A stretch of DNA of 64,000 nt, from NCBI RefSeq assembly GCF_003385395.1, contig NZ_QNUG01000008.1, positions 53,530 through 117,529 of the forward strand, given 5' to 3'. The notes under the pieces are model-generated. The model was not told the origin of the DNA. It saw only the letters and a list, made by a program, of their open reading frames with translations, and did not search any database. This document shows positions 15,398-24,149 of this stretch, in pieces (within the stretch, counting starts at the first letter, position 1; the number at the start of each line of letters is the position of its first letter). Source of the stretch: Epilithonimonas hispanica (GTDB lineage: Bacteria > Bacteroidota > Bacteroidia > Flavobacteriales > Weeksellaceae). Made by a program: the position numbers and the translations under genes.

Positions 15398-15825
15398 TGA
15401 ATTTCTTTATAGATAGCAATCTGATTTTAGACTTCTTATCAGAACGCAAACCATTTGCAGAAAATGCCAATCAGATATTCAATTTGGCTTATAACAAACA
15501 TATTTTTCTTTATACATCATCACAATCGGTATTAACCTCACATTATATTTTAAAAAAAGCTTTTGCAGAAGAAAAAGTGAGAAAATCTCTGTCAGAAATT
15601 CTTGAAATAATAGAGATTATTTCTGTAGATAAAATAATTTTGCAAAAAGGTTTAAAATCAATTCATAAAGATTATGAAGATGCTGTACAGATTTTTTGTG
15701 CTCATAAAACAGAAAATTTAACAGGCATTATCACCCGTGATATGAAAGATTTCTCTACCTCAGAAATTTCGGTTTTTGCACCTGACGAAGCAATTATTTA
15801 CATTAATAAAAAACTTAAAAGTTGA
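15397..15825 (+). CDS. PIN-domain ribonuclease toxin (VapC type)
   Basis: A 142-residue PIN domain. The acidic residues of the Mg2+ site appear as D6 in 'MNFFIDSNLILDFL', a central Glu region ('SEILEII'), D in 'KDYEDAVQIFCAHK', and 'GIITRDMKDF' near the C-terminus. VapC-type toxins cleave tRNA or rRNA. It is coupled to the antitoxin by TAATG overlap. Its own stop TGA overlaps a TTG start of the following glycosyltransferase, so the module sits tightly in what looks like one transcript. Confidence 0.88.
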   Translation: MNFFIDSNLILDFLSERKPFAENANQIFNLAYNKHIFLYTSSQSVLTSHYILKKAFAEEKVRKSLSEILEIIEIISVDKIILQKGLKSIHKDYEDAVQIFCAHKTENLTGIITRDMKDFSTSEISVFAPDEAIIYINKKLKS

Positions 15826-16784
15826 ACCATTTGAATTTATCTATTATAGTTCCACTTCTCAACGAAGAAGAATCTCTGGAAGAACTCTTTACCAGAATCG
15901 ACCAAGTTTGTCGAGACAACAAATTATCTTACGAAGTTTGGTTCATAGATGACGGAAGTACAGATTTGTCTTGGTCTATCATAGAAAATATGAAAATCCA
16001 GCATCCGCAGATTCACGGGATTAAATTCTCCAAAAACTATGGAAAATCTCAGGCGCTTCACGCGGCTTTCGAAAAAGTAAATGGCGACGTAATTATTACA
16101 ATGGATGCTGATTTACAGGATTTCCCAGAAGAGATTCCTGAGCTTTACGAAATGGTAACCACAGGCAATTACGATATTGTTTCCGGTTGGAAAAAGAAGC
16201 GTTTCGATAATGTGATGACCAAAAATATTCCTTCAAAACTCTTCAATGCAGCAGCTAGAAAGGTTTCGGGGGTTTCACTTCACGATTTCAATTGTGGTTT
16301 GAAAGCTTACAAGAAACAAGTTGTAAAATCTATTGATGTTTACGGTGATATGCACCGTTATATTCCGGTTTTGGCTGCTAATGCAGGTTTCAGAAATATT
16401 ACGGAAAAACCGGTTCAGCATCAGGCAAGACCTTACGGAACTTCAAAATTTGGAACGGAACGTTTTGTTCGTGGTTTTTTGGATTTGGTGACACTTTGGT
16501 TTGTGAGCAGATTTGGTGGAAGACCAATGCATTTCTTTGGTGCAGGAGGAACGCTAATGTTCATTATTGGATTTTTATCTGCAATTTGGCTGGGTGTTTC
16601 AAAACTGATTGACGTTTATATTTTCAAAATTTATGGAAATCTGATTGCTGATAATCCTTGGTTTTTCATTGCATTGACGATGATGATTCTGGGAAGTTTA
16701 TTGTTTGTGGCAGGATTCTTAGGCGAATTGATTATCAGAAGCAATCGCGACCACAAGAATTATCATATTGAGGAAATTATTTAA
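15822..16784 (+). CDS. GT2 glycosyltransferase, polyprenyl-phosphate (DPM/GtrB-like) type
   Basis: A 320-residue protein: GT-A domain about 1-235 with 'SIIVPLLNEEESLEELF', 'DDGSTD' and DxD-type 'ITMDADLQD', then two C-terminal membrane helices (about 240-265 and 280-305). This is the GtrB/DPM1-like layout that moves a sugar from a nucleotide donor to undecaprenyl phosphate at the inner membrane. The start is TTG at 15822, overlapping the PIN toxin stop as TTGA. The next gene begins two bases after the stop. Confidence 0.9.
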   Translation: MNHLNLSIIVPLLNEEESLEELFTRIDQVCRDNKLSYEVWFIDDGSTDLSWSIIENMKIQHPQIHGIKFSKNYGKSQALHAAFEKVNGDVIITMDADLQDFPEEIPELYEMVTTGNYDIVSGWKKKRFDNVMTKNIPSKLFNAAARKVSGVSLHDFNCGLKAYKKQVVKSIDVYGDMHRYIPVLAANAGFRNITEKPVQHQARPYGTSKFGTERFVRGFLDLVTLWFVSRFGGRPMHFFGAGGTLMFIIGFLSAIWLGVSKLIDVYIFKIYGNLIADNPWFFIALTMMILGSLLFVAGFLGELIIRSNRDHKNYHIEEII

Positions 16785-16786
16785 TT

Positions 16787-17236
16787 ATGAGTCATCATTT
16801 GCTATTGATTATCCATCTTTTAGGCGCTACGGTTTGGGTTGGCGGACATTTGATTTTAGCGGTAACAATTTTGCCAGAAGTTTTGAAAAAAAAGGATGTG
16901 GAAATTCTCCTCGATTTCGAACGAAAGTATGAGAAAATAGGAATTCCAGCTTTGCTTTTGATGGTCATTTCTGGCGTTTGGATGTCTTACAAATTCGGAA
17001 TTGGATTTTCAAATTGGTTTCATTTTTCGAATCCTATAGAAACTGTAATTTCTCTGAAATTGATTTTACTTCTGATAACTGTACTTTTTGCAATCAGCGC
17101 TAATTTTTTTGTGATTCCAAAACTGACTGCTAAAACTTTACCATTAATGGCTTTTCACATTTTATCTGTGACAACAATCGGTGTTTTGATGTTACTATTA
17201 GGAAGTTTCGTAAGATACGGCGGACTTTCTTTTTGA
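16787..17236 (+). CDS. CopD-like four-helix membrane protein
   Basis: A 149-residue protein with four predicted helices (about 4-27, 52-70, 85-108, 118-143). Histidines in helix 1 ('HHLLLIIHLLGATVWVGGH') and helix 4 ('AFHILSV') resemble haem- or copper-coordinating positions of CopD/cytochrome-b-like small membrane proteins. It follows the GT2 gene by two bases and is probably co-transcribed. The ligand is not provable from sequence. Confidence 0.7.
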   Translation: MSHHLLLIIHLLGATVWVGGHLILAVTILPEVLKKKDVEILLDFERKYEKIGIPALLLMVISGVWMSYKFGIGFSNWFHFSNPIETVISLKLILLLITVLFAISANFFVIPKLTAKTLPLMAFHILSVTTIGVLMLLLGSFVRYGGLSF

Positions 17237-17274
17237 TTAAAGTCATCTTCTGATTTTCTGAAAATAATTGTAAA

Positions 17275-18015
17275 TTGCTTCGACTAAAAATTACTCAATT
17301 GAAACAAATTCTTAATTCCTTTACATATCTCTTTATCTTTTCGATAATTGCTATTTCCTGCGGAAAAGTCTCTCCAAAAGGCGAAATCCAATCCAAAGAC
17401 ATTGAGCTTTCTGAGTTTTCAAAACTCGATTTGAAAGGAAAATTCCGTGTGTTTTATGTTCAAAGTCCACATAACTTTGTGAATGTAGAAACTTACCCTA
17501 ATTTCTTTGATAATCTTAATATTGAAGTTAAAGATAAAAATCTGTCAATCACAGAGAAAAGGGAAACGGATAAAGTGGATTTCTATAATATTACGATTTA
17601 TGGAAAAAATCCTTTTGATGTGATTAAAATCGCTGATTCTGTAGAACTTAACATTTCAAGCCAAATGAAAGTTGAAAATTTCGCACTTCATTTAAAAGAT
17701 AATGCTAAATTTATCGGTTCAGTGATTTCAGAGAAGTCGGAGATAGAAATGATGAACAAAAGCCGGGCTAATCTGTTGGGAAAAACAACTTTAGCTAAGC
17801 TTAATATCAAAGATACAGCGAGTATTATTTCGCCATATTGGTATATCAAAGATTTGGAAATCGAGTCTCAGAACGGAAATTATGCAGAACTGAATGTGGA
17901 TGAAGAAATCAAAGGAAAAATCGGTAATACTTCGAAGTTGGTTTATTATGGAAATCCTTCGAAAAAACTGAAAGTCACTGAAAAAGCGACTTTGGAAAAT
18001 AAGAAACTGGATTAA
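17275..18015 (+). CDS. Divergent GIN (DUF2807) domain lipoprotein
   Basis: A 246-residue protein with an N-terminal hydrophobic segment ending in a lipobox ('FSIIAISCGK') and a beta-helical body ('SEFSKLDLKGKFRVFYVQSP', 'VIKIADSVELNISSQMKVENF') like DUF2807 heads, with far fewer Ser-Gly repeats than the 9.8-kb paralogue. There is no ATG; candidate starts are TTG 17275 and TTG 17299. It is followed eight bases later by another small lipoprotein gene. Confidence 0.72.
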   Translation: MLRLKITQLKQILNSFTYLFIFSIIAISCGKVSPKGEIQSKDIELSEFSKLDLKGKFRVFYVQSPHNFVNVETYPNFFDNLNIEVKDKNLSITEKRETDKVDFYNITIYGKNPFDVIKIADSVELNISSQMKVENFALHLKDNAKFIGSVISEKSEIEMMNKSRANLLGKTTLAKLNIKDTASIISPYWYIKDLEIESQNGNYAELNVDEEIKGKIGNTSKLVYYGNPSKKLKVTEKATLENKKLD

Positions 18016-18022
18016 GTTAAAC

Positions 18023-18409
18023 ATGAAACTCAATATACTTTTTTTTAGTTTAATTTTTTTCATTTCTTGTGAACAGAAAGTGGATTATTACATTGGTGAA
18101 AATTCTAGATTTGCAAGTAATCAGTTGTCAGATGCTATTAAAAATAAGCAACAGTTTAATAGTTTGAAACCTCTTATAACTGATGAAGAAACAGCTGTAA
18201 AAGTAGCGGAGCCTATTCTTTTTAAGATTTATGGTCAAGAAAAGATTAAAGAGGAACGTCCTTATGAAATAAATAAAGTTAACAATTATTGGATAATTAA
18301 CGGAACAATGGAAAACTCTGAATTAGGAACTCTAAAATTTGGAGGTACATTCAATATTATAATCGATTCAAATAATGGAGAAGTTATACAAGTAACTCAC
18401 GGAAAATAA
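18023..18409 (+). CDS. YbbC/YhhH-like NTF2-fold immunity-type lipoprotein
   Basis: A 128-residue lipoprotein (signal 'LNILFFSLIFFISC'). The body reads 'DEETAVKVAEPILFKIYGQEKI', 'RPYEINKVNNYWIINGTM', 'LGTLKFGGTFNIIIDSNNGEVI', which is the pattern of the NTF2 fold immunity (YbbC/YhhH) family. Those proteins protect against polymorphic or Rhs-type toxins. No toxin gene is visible nearby, so this looks like an orphan immunity gene or a protein with a domesticated role. Confidence 0.75.
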   Translation: MKLNILFFSLIFFISCEQKVDYYIGENSRFASNQLSDAIKNKQQFNSLKPLITDEETAVKVAEPILFKIYGQEKIKEERPYEINKVNNYWIINGTMENSELGTLKFGGTFNIIIDSNNGEVIQVTHGK

Positions 18410-18441
18410 AAATTATTTAAGAAACAAAAAACTATAAAATA

Positions 18442-20163
18442 ATGACAGAATTATCAACATTAGATAAAGCAAAACTTTGGCTTCTTGATGCTTTCGACCT
18501 TGAAACCAAGACAGCTGTTCAAGCCCTCATTGATTCAAATTCGCCAGATTTGGAAGATTCTTTTTACAGAGAATTAGAATTCGGAACAGGCGGAATGCGT
18601 GGCGTAATGGGCGTTGGAACCAATCGTCTTAACAAATACACATTAGGACAAGCTACTCAAGGTTTGGCAAATTATCTTCATCAATCTTTTCCAAATGAAG
18701 AAATCAAAGTAGCAATTGCTTATGACGTTCGTAACAATTCGAAAGAGTTCGGGAAAATCGTTGCTGATGTTTTGACAGCGAACGGAATCAAAGTTCTGTT
18801 GTTCAAAGAACACCGTCCAACTCCGGAATTATCTTTCACCGTTCGTGATAAAAAATGTAACGCAGGAATCGTTTTGACGGCTTCTCACAATCCACCAGAA
18901 TATAACGGTTACAAAGTATATTGGAATGACGGTGCACAAATTGTACCTCCTAATGATGAAAATATCATCAGAGAAGTTTATGCGACTAAGTTTGAAGATA
19001 TCAAATTTAATGGAAATGATGATCTAATCGAATGGGTTGGCGAAGACCAAGATGATGTTTACATCGATGCTTGTATGGAAAATTCTCTTTACCAAAATGT
19101 TGGAAGAGATAATCTAAACATCGTTTTCACATCTATCCACGGAACAACTTATACAACTGTTCCAAAAGCATTGAAAAAAGCAGGATTTACAAAATTAGAT
19201 TTGGTTCAGGAGCAAATGATTCCAAGTGGAAATTTCCCAACGGTAGCTTCTCCGAATCCGGAAGAACCTGCAGCGCTTTCTATGGCAATGGATTTGGCTA
19301 GAATTACCAATGCTGATATCGTTATCGGAACAGACCCAGACGGCGATAGATTAGGAATTGCAGTTAGAAATCTTGAAGGCGAAATCCAATTGTTGAATGG
19401 AAATCAATGTAATACAATCCTGACTTATTATATCCTCGACCAATGGAAAAAAGCTGGAAAAATCACAGGAAAAGAATTCATTGGCTCTACGATTGTGACT
19501 TCTGATGTTTTCTTTGATGTTGCTGAGAAATTCGGAGTAGATTGCAAAGTTGGACTGACTGGATTCAAATGGATTGGAAAAATGATTCGTGATTTTGAAG
19601 GTCAGGAAAAATTCATTTGTGGCGGTGAAGAAAGTTTCGGTTTTATGACCGGAGATTTCGTTCGTGACAAAGATTCTTGTGGTTCAATCTTGACTGCTTG
19701 TGAAATCGCTGCATGGTGTAAAGCCAATGGAACAACCATGTATGAATACATGATTGATATCTATAAAGAAGTTGGATTGTATTATGAAGGTTTGATTAAT
19801 GTTGTAAGAAAAGGTAGAACAGGAGCGGAAGAAATCACGCAGATGATGAGCGATTTCAGAAGTAATCCGCCGAAAGAAATTGCTGGTTCTCCTGTAGAAG
19901 AAATAAAGGATTTCGAAGAGCAGACTTGTTTCGTTGTTTCTAAGAACGAGAAAAAAGTAATGGACGATATTCCAAAGTCTAACGTATTGATTTTCTATAC
20001 TCAAGACGGAACCAAGGTTTGTGTTCGTCCTTCAGGAACCGAACCAAAAATCAAATTCTATGTTTCTGTAAAAGACAGCATCTCTTCCAAAGAAGATTTT
20101 GTTGCCAAACTTCCTAAGCTTGAAGAGAAAATCGCTAAGGTAAAACAGGATTTAAATCTGTAA
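18442..20163 (+). CDS. Phospho-sugar mutase (phosphoglucomutase/phosphomannomutase family)
   Basis: A 573-residue alpha-D-phosphohexomutase with four domains. Visible are 'GTGGMRGVMGVG', the phosphoserine loop 'TASHNPPEYNGYK' (about 150), the Mg2+ loop 'DPDGDRLG' (about 300), 'GEESFGF' in the sugar loop, and the phosphate-binding 'VRPSGTEPKIKFY'. It interconverts hexose 1- and 6-phosphates for glycan and sugar-nucleotide synthesis. Its length fits the PGM2-like/PgcA group. Sugar specificity is not resolved. Confidence 0.93.
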   Translation: MTELSTLDKAKLWLLDAFDLETKTAVQALIDSNSPDLEDSFYRELEFGTGGMRGVMGVGTNRLNKYTLGQATQGLANYLHQSFPNEEIKVAIAYDVRNNSKEFGKIVADVLTANGIKVLLFKEHRPTPELSFTVRDKKCNAGIVLTASHNPPEYNGYKVYWNDGAQIVPPNDENIIREVYATKFEDIKFNGNDDLIEWVGEDQDDVYIDACMENSLYQNVGRDNLNIVFTSIHGTTYTTVPKALKKAGFTKLDLVQEQMIPSGNFPTVASPNPEEPAALSMAMDLARITNADIVIGTDPDGDRLGIAVRNLEGEIQLLNGNQCNTILTYYILDQWKKAGKITGKEFIGSTIVTSDVFFDVAEKFGVDCKVGLTGFKWIGKMIRDFEGQEKFICGGEESFGFMTGDFVRDKDSCGSILTACEIAAWCKANGTTMYEYMIDIYKEVGLYYEGLINVVRKGRTGAEEITQMMSDFRSNPPKEIAGSPVEEIKDFEEQTCFVVSKNEKKVMDDIPKSNVLIFYTQDGTKVCVRPSGTEPKIKFYVSVKDSISSKEDFVAKLPKLEEKIAKVKQDLNL

Positions 20164-20212
20164 TTGAAAATTTTTATTAGAATAGAAATATAATCTAAAA
20201 TATTTTTAATAT

Positions 20213-20256
20213 AAAGTTCTCAATTACTGATTTAATTTAGTTTTGAGAACTTTTTT
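20213..20256 (+). terminator. Terminator after the phosphohexomutase gene
   Basis: An 11-bp stem (AAAGTTCTCAA at 20213-20223; TTGAGAACTTT at 20243-20253) with a 19-nt loop and a T-run. Confidence 0.75.
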
Positions 20257-20356
20257 GTTATGTAATTTGATTTACTCAGTTGCATTTAAGACTTTTGTAA
20301 ATCATAAAAAATAAAAATCCGAATTAAGTTTCGGAAAAACATCAAAAAATAAATAA

Positions 20357-21610
20357 GTGAAAGTATCAAAACTCGCATCAAACCTGATTGGTTCAGAAAT
20401 CATAAAAATCGGAAATGAAGTTAACGATTTGAAAGCCAAAGGTGCACAAATCTCAAATCTTACAATCGGCGACCTTAATTCTAATATCTATCCAATTCCA
20501 TCGGAGTTGAAACAAGGAATTGAGAAAGCCTATAAGAATAATCTTACAAACTATCCGCCTGCAAATGGTGTTCAATCTTTAAGAACTTCGGTAAGCAATG
20601 ACTTGAAAAAACGTTGGAATCTGGATTACTCAGCTAATGATATCCTGATTACAGCAGGTTCAAGACCTTTAATTTACGCAGTTTTCAAAACAATTGTGGA
20701 CGAAGGCGATAAAGTGATTTATCCGATTCCTTCTTGGAATAACAATCATTACGCTTATTTAACCAATGCAAATGCGGTTGAAGTTCAGACTCAGGAATCT
20801 AATAATTTCTTACCAACAGCGGAAGATTTAAGACCACATTTAGAAGGCGCAGTATTACTTTGCCTTTGTTCTCCACTCAATCCAACCGGAACAATGTTCA
20901 CAAAAGAGCAATTGTCCGATATTTGCGAATTGGTTTTAGAAGAAAATAAAAGAAGAGGAGCAGACGAAAAACCGCTTTATTTGATGTATGACCAAATCTA
21001 CGCAATGTTGACTTTCGGTTCAGACCATTACAATCCGGTAAATCTTTTCCCAGAAATGAAAGATTACACGATTTACGTTGACGGAACATCTAAATGTTTC
21101 GCAGCGACCGGAGTTAGAGTTGGTTGGGGATTTGGACCAAGTTTGGTGATTGATAAGATGAAAGCTCTTTTGACACACGTAGGAGCTTGGGCGCCAAAAC
21201 CGGAACAGGAAGCTGTTGCTGAGTTTTTAGCTGATGATTCTGCAGTGGATACATTCTTAGACGATTACAAACAAAAACTGAATACAAGCCTGAAAGAACT
21301 TCACGCAGGAATCCAAGATTTGAAGTCGAAAGGTTTTGCTGTGGAAAGTATTTCGCCAATGGGAGCGCTTTATTTGACAATCAAATTGGATTATCTTGGA
21401 AAAACTACACCAGATGGGAAAACAATAGAAAACTCTAGCGATTTGGTTTTCTATCTGATTAATAATGCAGGAATGGCTTTGGTTCCGTTCTCAGCATTTG
21501 GAAACGATAAGTCAGTGCCTTGGTTCAGAGCTTCTGTTGGAGGTTGTTCTTTGGATGATATTAAAGATTGTCTTCCAAAGTTAGAACAAGCTTTAGAAAA
21601 TTTGAAATAA
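20357..21610 (+). CDS. Pyridoxal phosphate-dependent aminotransferase (class I/II)
   Basis: A 417-residue fold-type I aminotransferase. 'TAGSRPLIYAVF' is the PLP phosphate region, 'SPLNPTGTMF' contains the conserved Asn, 'YDQIYA' the Asp/Tyr pair, and 'DGTSKCFAATGVRVGW' the Schiff-base lysine and phosphate Arg. The last part carries the substrate-carboxylate Arg ('WFRASVGG'). The start is GTG 20357. Substrate is likely an amino acid such as aspartate but is not certain. It is upstream of the second RES/Xre module, in the same direction. Confidence 0.9.
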   Translation: MKVSKLASNLIGSEIIKIGNEVNDLKAKGAQISNLTIGDLNSNIYPIPSELKQGIEKAYKNNLTNYPPANGVQSLRTSVSNDLKKRWNLDYSANDILITAGSRPLIYAVFKTIVDEGDKVIYPIPSWNNNHYAYLTNANAVEVQTQESNNFLPTAEDLRPHLEGAVLLCLCSPLNPTGTMFTKEQLSDICELVLEENKRRGADEKPLYLMYDQIYAMLTFGSDHYNPVNLFPEMKDYTIYVDGTSKCFAATGVRVGWGFGPSLVIDKMKALLTHVGAWAPKPEQEAVAEFLADDSAVDTFLDDYKQKLNTSLKELHAGIQDLKSKGFAVESISPMGALYLTIKLDYLGKTTPDGKTIENSSDLVFYLINNAGMALVPFSAFGNDKSVPWFRASVGGCSLDDIKDCLPKLEQALENLK

Positions 21611-21613
21611 ATA

Positions 21614-21653
21614 GAAAAAATTCGTTTTGTGTTTGGAAAAAATTCTATCTTTG
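21614..21653 (+). promoter_or_regulatory. Promoter and paired operator of RES/Xre module 2
   Basis: GAAAAAATTC occurs twice (21614-21623 and 21636-21645), 22 bp apart, each a 3-bp inverted repeat around AAAA. The second copy abuts the -7 element TATCTTTG (21646-21653). A TTG at 21627-21629 is a possible -33 (16-bp spacer). The layout mirrors that of module 1, with GAA/TTC replacing GAC/GTC. Confidence 0.7.
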
Positions 21654-21669
21654 TGTAAAGATTATAGAG

Positions 21670-22143
21670 ATGGAAAATTATAAACCAAAAGAAAATCCGA
21701 AAAAATCAAAAGTAGAAGAACCAATTGCAACTTATGGAGCAAGACCTTCTATCTTTAATCGGTTTTCTATCCAAGACGATTATAAACTTTTGAAAAAAGC
21801 AAGAGAAGGTTTGAAAACAGATGTTTTCTATTCCCTTGCAGATGCTATAAAGATGCCAGAGAAAACTTTGGCATCTGTCATCAATCTTTCGCCAAGAACT
21901 ATTAGCAATTATAGAGATCAGGAAAAAGATTTGGATCCAATTTACAGTGAGCACCTCTTAAAACTAATCAATCTTTACAGTTTTGGAAAAGAGATTTTTG
22001 GAAATCTGGACGAGTTTACACTTTGGATGAACCGTCCTTTTTGGAATTCTGAGGATAAGCCAATCGATTTTATTTCTACTTCTGGTGGTGTAGATTTGAT
22101 TTATGAGGAAATTGAGAAATTAGCACAAGGTTATCCGGTATAA
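21670..22143 (+). CDS. Xre/MbcA/ParS-type antitoxin, second RES module
   Basis: A 157-residue antitoxin: Xre-like helix-turn-helix about 60-95 ('LADAIKMPEKTLASVINLSPRTISNYRDQ') and C-terminal DUF2384 region ('KLINLYSFGKEIFGNLDEFTLWMNRP'). ATG 21670 lies 16 bases after the -7 element, so the longer upstream reading through the promoter is not the start. The toxin begins two bases after the stop. The sequence differs strongly from the antitoxin at 6.9 kb, so cross-neutralisation is unlikely. Confidence 0.9.
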   Translation: MENYKPKENPKKSKVEEPIATYGARPSIFNRFSIQDDYKLLKKAREGLKTDVFYSLADAIKMPEKTLASVINLSPRTISNYRDQEKDLDPIYSEHLLKLINLYSFGKEIFGNLDEFTLWMNRPFWNSEDKPIDFISTSGGVDLIYEEIEKLAQGYPV

Positions 22144-22145
22144 CA

Positions 22146-22613
22146 ATGTTGGTTTACAGAATTGTTCATAAAAAATACACCGATTCTCTTTTTGCAAGTG
22201 GGCTGGAAGGAAGATGGAACTCCGAAGGAAAAAAAGTTCTTTACACAGCTGATAGCATTTCTTTGGCTTATCTGGAAACTCTAGCACATAGAAAGGGATT
22301 GGGATTTAATAAAGACTTTAGAATAATGGTCATCAAGATTCCTAATAATGCAGAATTTCAAATTGTTGAGACTTCAGAATTATCTAAAAATTGGAGAGAC
22401 TTTCGGAATTATTCCGATTGTCAAAAGATTGGAAATGCTTGGTTTGATGCTGATGAAAAGCTTTGTCTGAAAGTTCCTTCTGCGGTAGTTCCGGAGAATT
22501 GGAATATCGTAATCAATACATTTCATAAAGATTTTAAAAAAGTAAAATTAATTGACGTTCTCAATTTTGAACCTGATGACAGATTGGAACAAATCGTAAA
22601 ACAATACAAATAA
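22146..22613 (+). CDS. RES-family NAD+-degrading toxin, second copy
   Basis: A 155-residue RES domain with signature residues R23 ('EGRWNSEGKKVLYT'), E44 ('LAYLETLAH') and S112 ('KVPSAVVPEN') all present. It starts MLVYRIV like the first copy and ends 'FEPDDRL', the usual C-terminal motif. Expected action is NAD+ breakdown or ADP-ribosylation, held in check by the adjacent Xre antitoxin. It is an intact module located between an aminotransferase gene and kdsB. Confidence 0.92.
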   Translation: MLVYRIVHKKYTDSLFASGLEGRWNSEGKKVLYTADSISLAYLETLAHRKGLGFNKDFRIMVIKIPNNAEFQIVETSELSKNWRDFRNYSDCQKIGNAWFDADEKLCLKVPSAVVPENWNIVINTFHKDFKKVKLIDVLNFEPDDRLEQIVKQYK

Positions 22614-22660
22614 TGAAACCTAAAGGTTCGTGAATTCCTTAAAAAAAATAACAAAAATCT

Positions 22661-23386
22661 ATGAACAAAATCATCGCAGTTATTCCTGCTCGTTATAATT
22701 CTACAAGATTTCCGGGTAAAATGATGGAGATTTTGGGGAACAGAACTATTATCACAACTACTTATCAGAATGTTGTGGAAACAGGTTTGTTTGATGAAGT
22801 GTTTGTTGCTACAGATTCCGAATTGATTTTTGATGAAATTTCAAAAAACGGAGGAAAAGCTGTAATGACGGGCGAACACGAAACGGGAAGCGATAGAATT
22901 GCAGAAGCTGTTCAAAACATCGATTGTGATATCGTCATCAATGTTCAAGGCGATGAACCTTTTCTCAAAAAAGAACCTTTGAAACAATTAATTAACGTTT
23001 TTACTAAAGACGATAAAAAAGAAGTTTCTTTAGCTTCATTGAAAATTCAATTAAAAGAATCGGAGGAAATCCAGAATCCAAATAACGTAAAAGTCGTTAC
23101 AGATAATAATGGATTTGCATTGTATTTCAGTCGTTCTGTAATTCCTTTTCACCGAGAATTATCTTATAATGTCAACTATTATAAACATATTGGCGTTTAT
23201 GCTTTCCGAAAAGAAGCTTTGATTAAATTTTCTTCTTTGGAAATGACACCAATGGAAATTTCTGAAAAATTAGAGCAATTGCGCTATTTGGAAAACGGAA
23301 TGAAAATTAAAATGGTAGAAACGGATTTTGTTGGAATTGGGATTGATACTCCGGAAGATTTGGAGAAAGCCAAACTACTGATATAA
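22661..23386 (+). CDS. kdsB: 3-deoxy-manno-octulosonate cytidylyltransferase
   Basis: A 241-residue nucleotidyltransferase that makes CMP-Kdo for lipid A core assembly. It begins '[18 protein letters not shown]', followed by 'VATDSELI', '[15 protein letters not shown]', '[11 protein letters not shown]' and '[12 protein letters not shown]', all diagnostic of KdsB. The enzyme is cytoplasmic. It is downstream of the second TA module with a 47-bp gap and no clear terminator, so read-through is possible. Confidence 0.95.
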   Translation: MNKIIAVIPARYNSTRFPGKMMEILGNRTIITTTYQNVVETGLFDEVFVATDSELIFDEISKNGGKAVMTGEHETGSDRIAEAVQNIDCDIVINVQGDEPFLKKEPLKQLINVFTKDDKKEVSLASLKIQLKESEEIQNPNNVKVVTDNNGFALYFSRSVIPFHRELSYNVNYYKHIGVYAFRKEALIKFSSLEMTPMEISEKLEQLRYLENGMKIKMVETDFVGIGIDTPEDLEKAKLLI

Positions 23387-23449
23387 TGATTAATGTCGTT
23401 TTTAGTTAGATTTAATATCTCTAAAAATTTCAAAACTTAATAAAAATCC

Positions 23450-23457
23450 TATCTTTG
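23450..23457 (+). promoter_or_regulatory. -7 element (TATCTTTG) upstream of the LolA-like gene
   Basis: A perfect TAnnTTTG ending 18 bases before the ATG at 23476. No clear TTG is seen at the -33 distance. Confidence 0.5.
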
Positions 23458-23475
23458 AAATCCTAAAATTTTTGA

Positions 23476-24138
23476 ATGAACAGAATAATTGTCCTTTTTG
23501 CTATTATATTTTCACAAATTATTTTTGCACAAACCGCAAAGGAAATCATCGATAGAAATATCGAAAGTTCGGGAGGTCTTACCCAATGGAAACTTCTGAA
23601 TACAGTACAAATACAAGGACGAGTAACGCTTGGCGTGAATGATTCTTATCTAATGAAAATCTATCAGCAACGCCCCAATCTTACTAAAACAGCCATCCTT
23701 TTAGCTGGAAAAGAAACGCCTGTTGAAGGTTTTGATGGGAAGAATGGTTATGCGATGAATTACGCTCAGAACAAGCTTACGCAATATAATGACTATGTTC
23801 CTGAAAACTTTGATAATGATTTTATCGATTACGAAAGTAAAGGTTTTGAAGCTGAACTTCTAGGAAAAGAAAAAATCGGAGAACAAGTTTATTTCAAAGT
23901 AGAATTGACAAAAAACGTTAATAAAACTATCTATTATTTTGATGTCAAAAATTATTCGCTGTATCGTGAAATCAAGAAAGATGAAACGTTGACTTATTCT
24001 GATTACAGAAAAGTAGGAAACTTATTAATGCCTTACAGAATCGAGTCGTCTTCGCCTAAAAAAGACAGCGATTATGTAATGATGATTAATAAAATCGAAA
24101 TCAATAAAGAATTACCAAAGAATACTTTTAAATTCTAA
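23476..24138 (+). CDS. Exported LolA-like (outer-membrane lipoprotein-sorting-like) protein
   Basis: A 220-residue protein with a cleavable signal peptide (after 'IIFAQ', about residue 19). The body has alternating beta strands: 'TVQIQGRVTLG', 'DGKNGYAMNY', 'GKEKIGEQVYFKVELT', 'TIYYFDVKNYSLYREIKK', 'MPYRIESSSP'. This is the half-barrel pattern of LolA/LolB and DUF4292-like proteins. A periplasmic lipid or lipoprotein-handling role is possible but unproven. Confidence 0.65.
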   Translation: MNRIIVLFAIIFSQIIFAQTAKEIIDRNIESSGGLTQWKLLNTVQIQGRVTLGVNDSYLMKIYQQRPNLTKTAILLAGKETPVEGFDGKNGYAMNYAQNKLTQYNDYVPENFDNDFIDYESKGFEAELLGKEKIGEQVYFKVELTKNVNKTIYYFDVKNYSLYREIKKDETLTYSDYRKVGNLLMPYRIESSSPKKDSDYVMMINKIEINKELPKNTFKF

Positions 24139-24149
24139 ATTTCTCATCA

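Noticed and set aside
21568..21669. Longer N-terminus for the second Xre antitoxin
   Set aside because: It would run through the operator and promoter and overlap the end of the aminotransferase gene.
6811..22613. A genomic island or prophage carrying the three toxin-antitoxin modules
   Set aside because: No integrase, transposase, phage structural gene or flanking direct repeat is visible; the genes between the modules are mostly core chromosomal functions.
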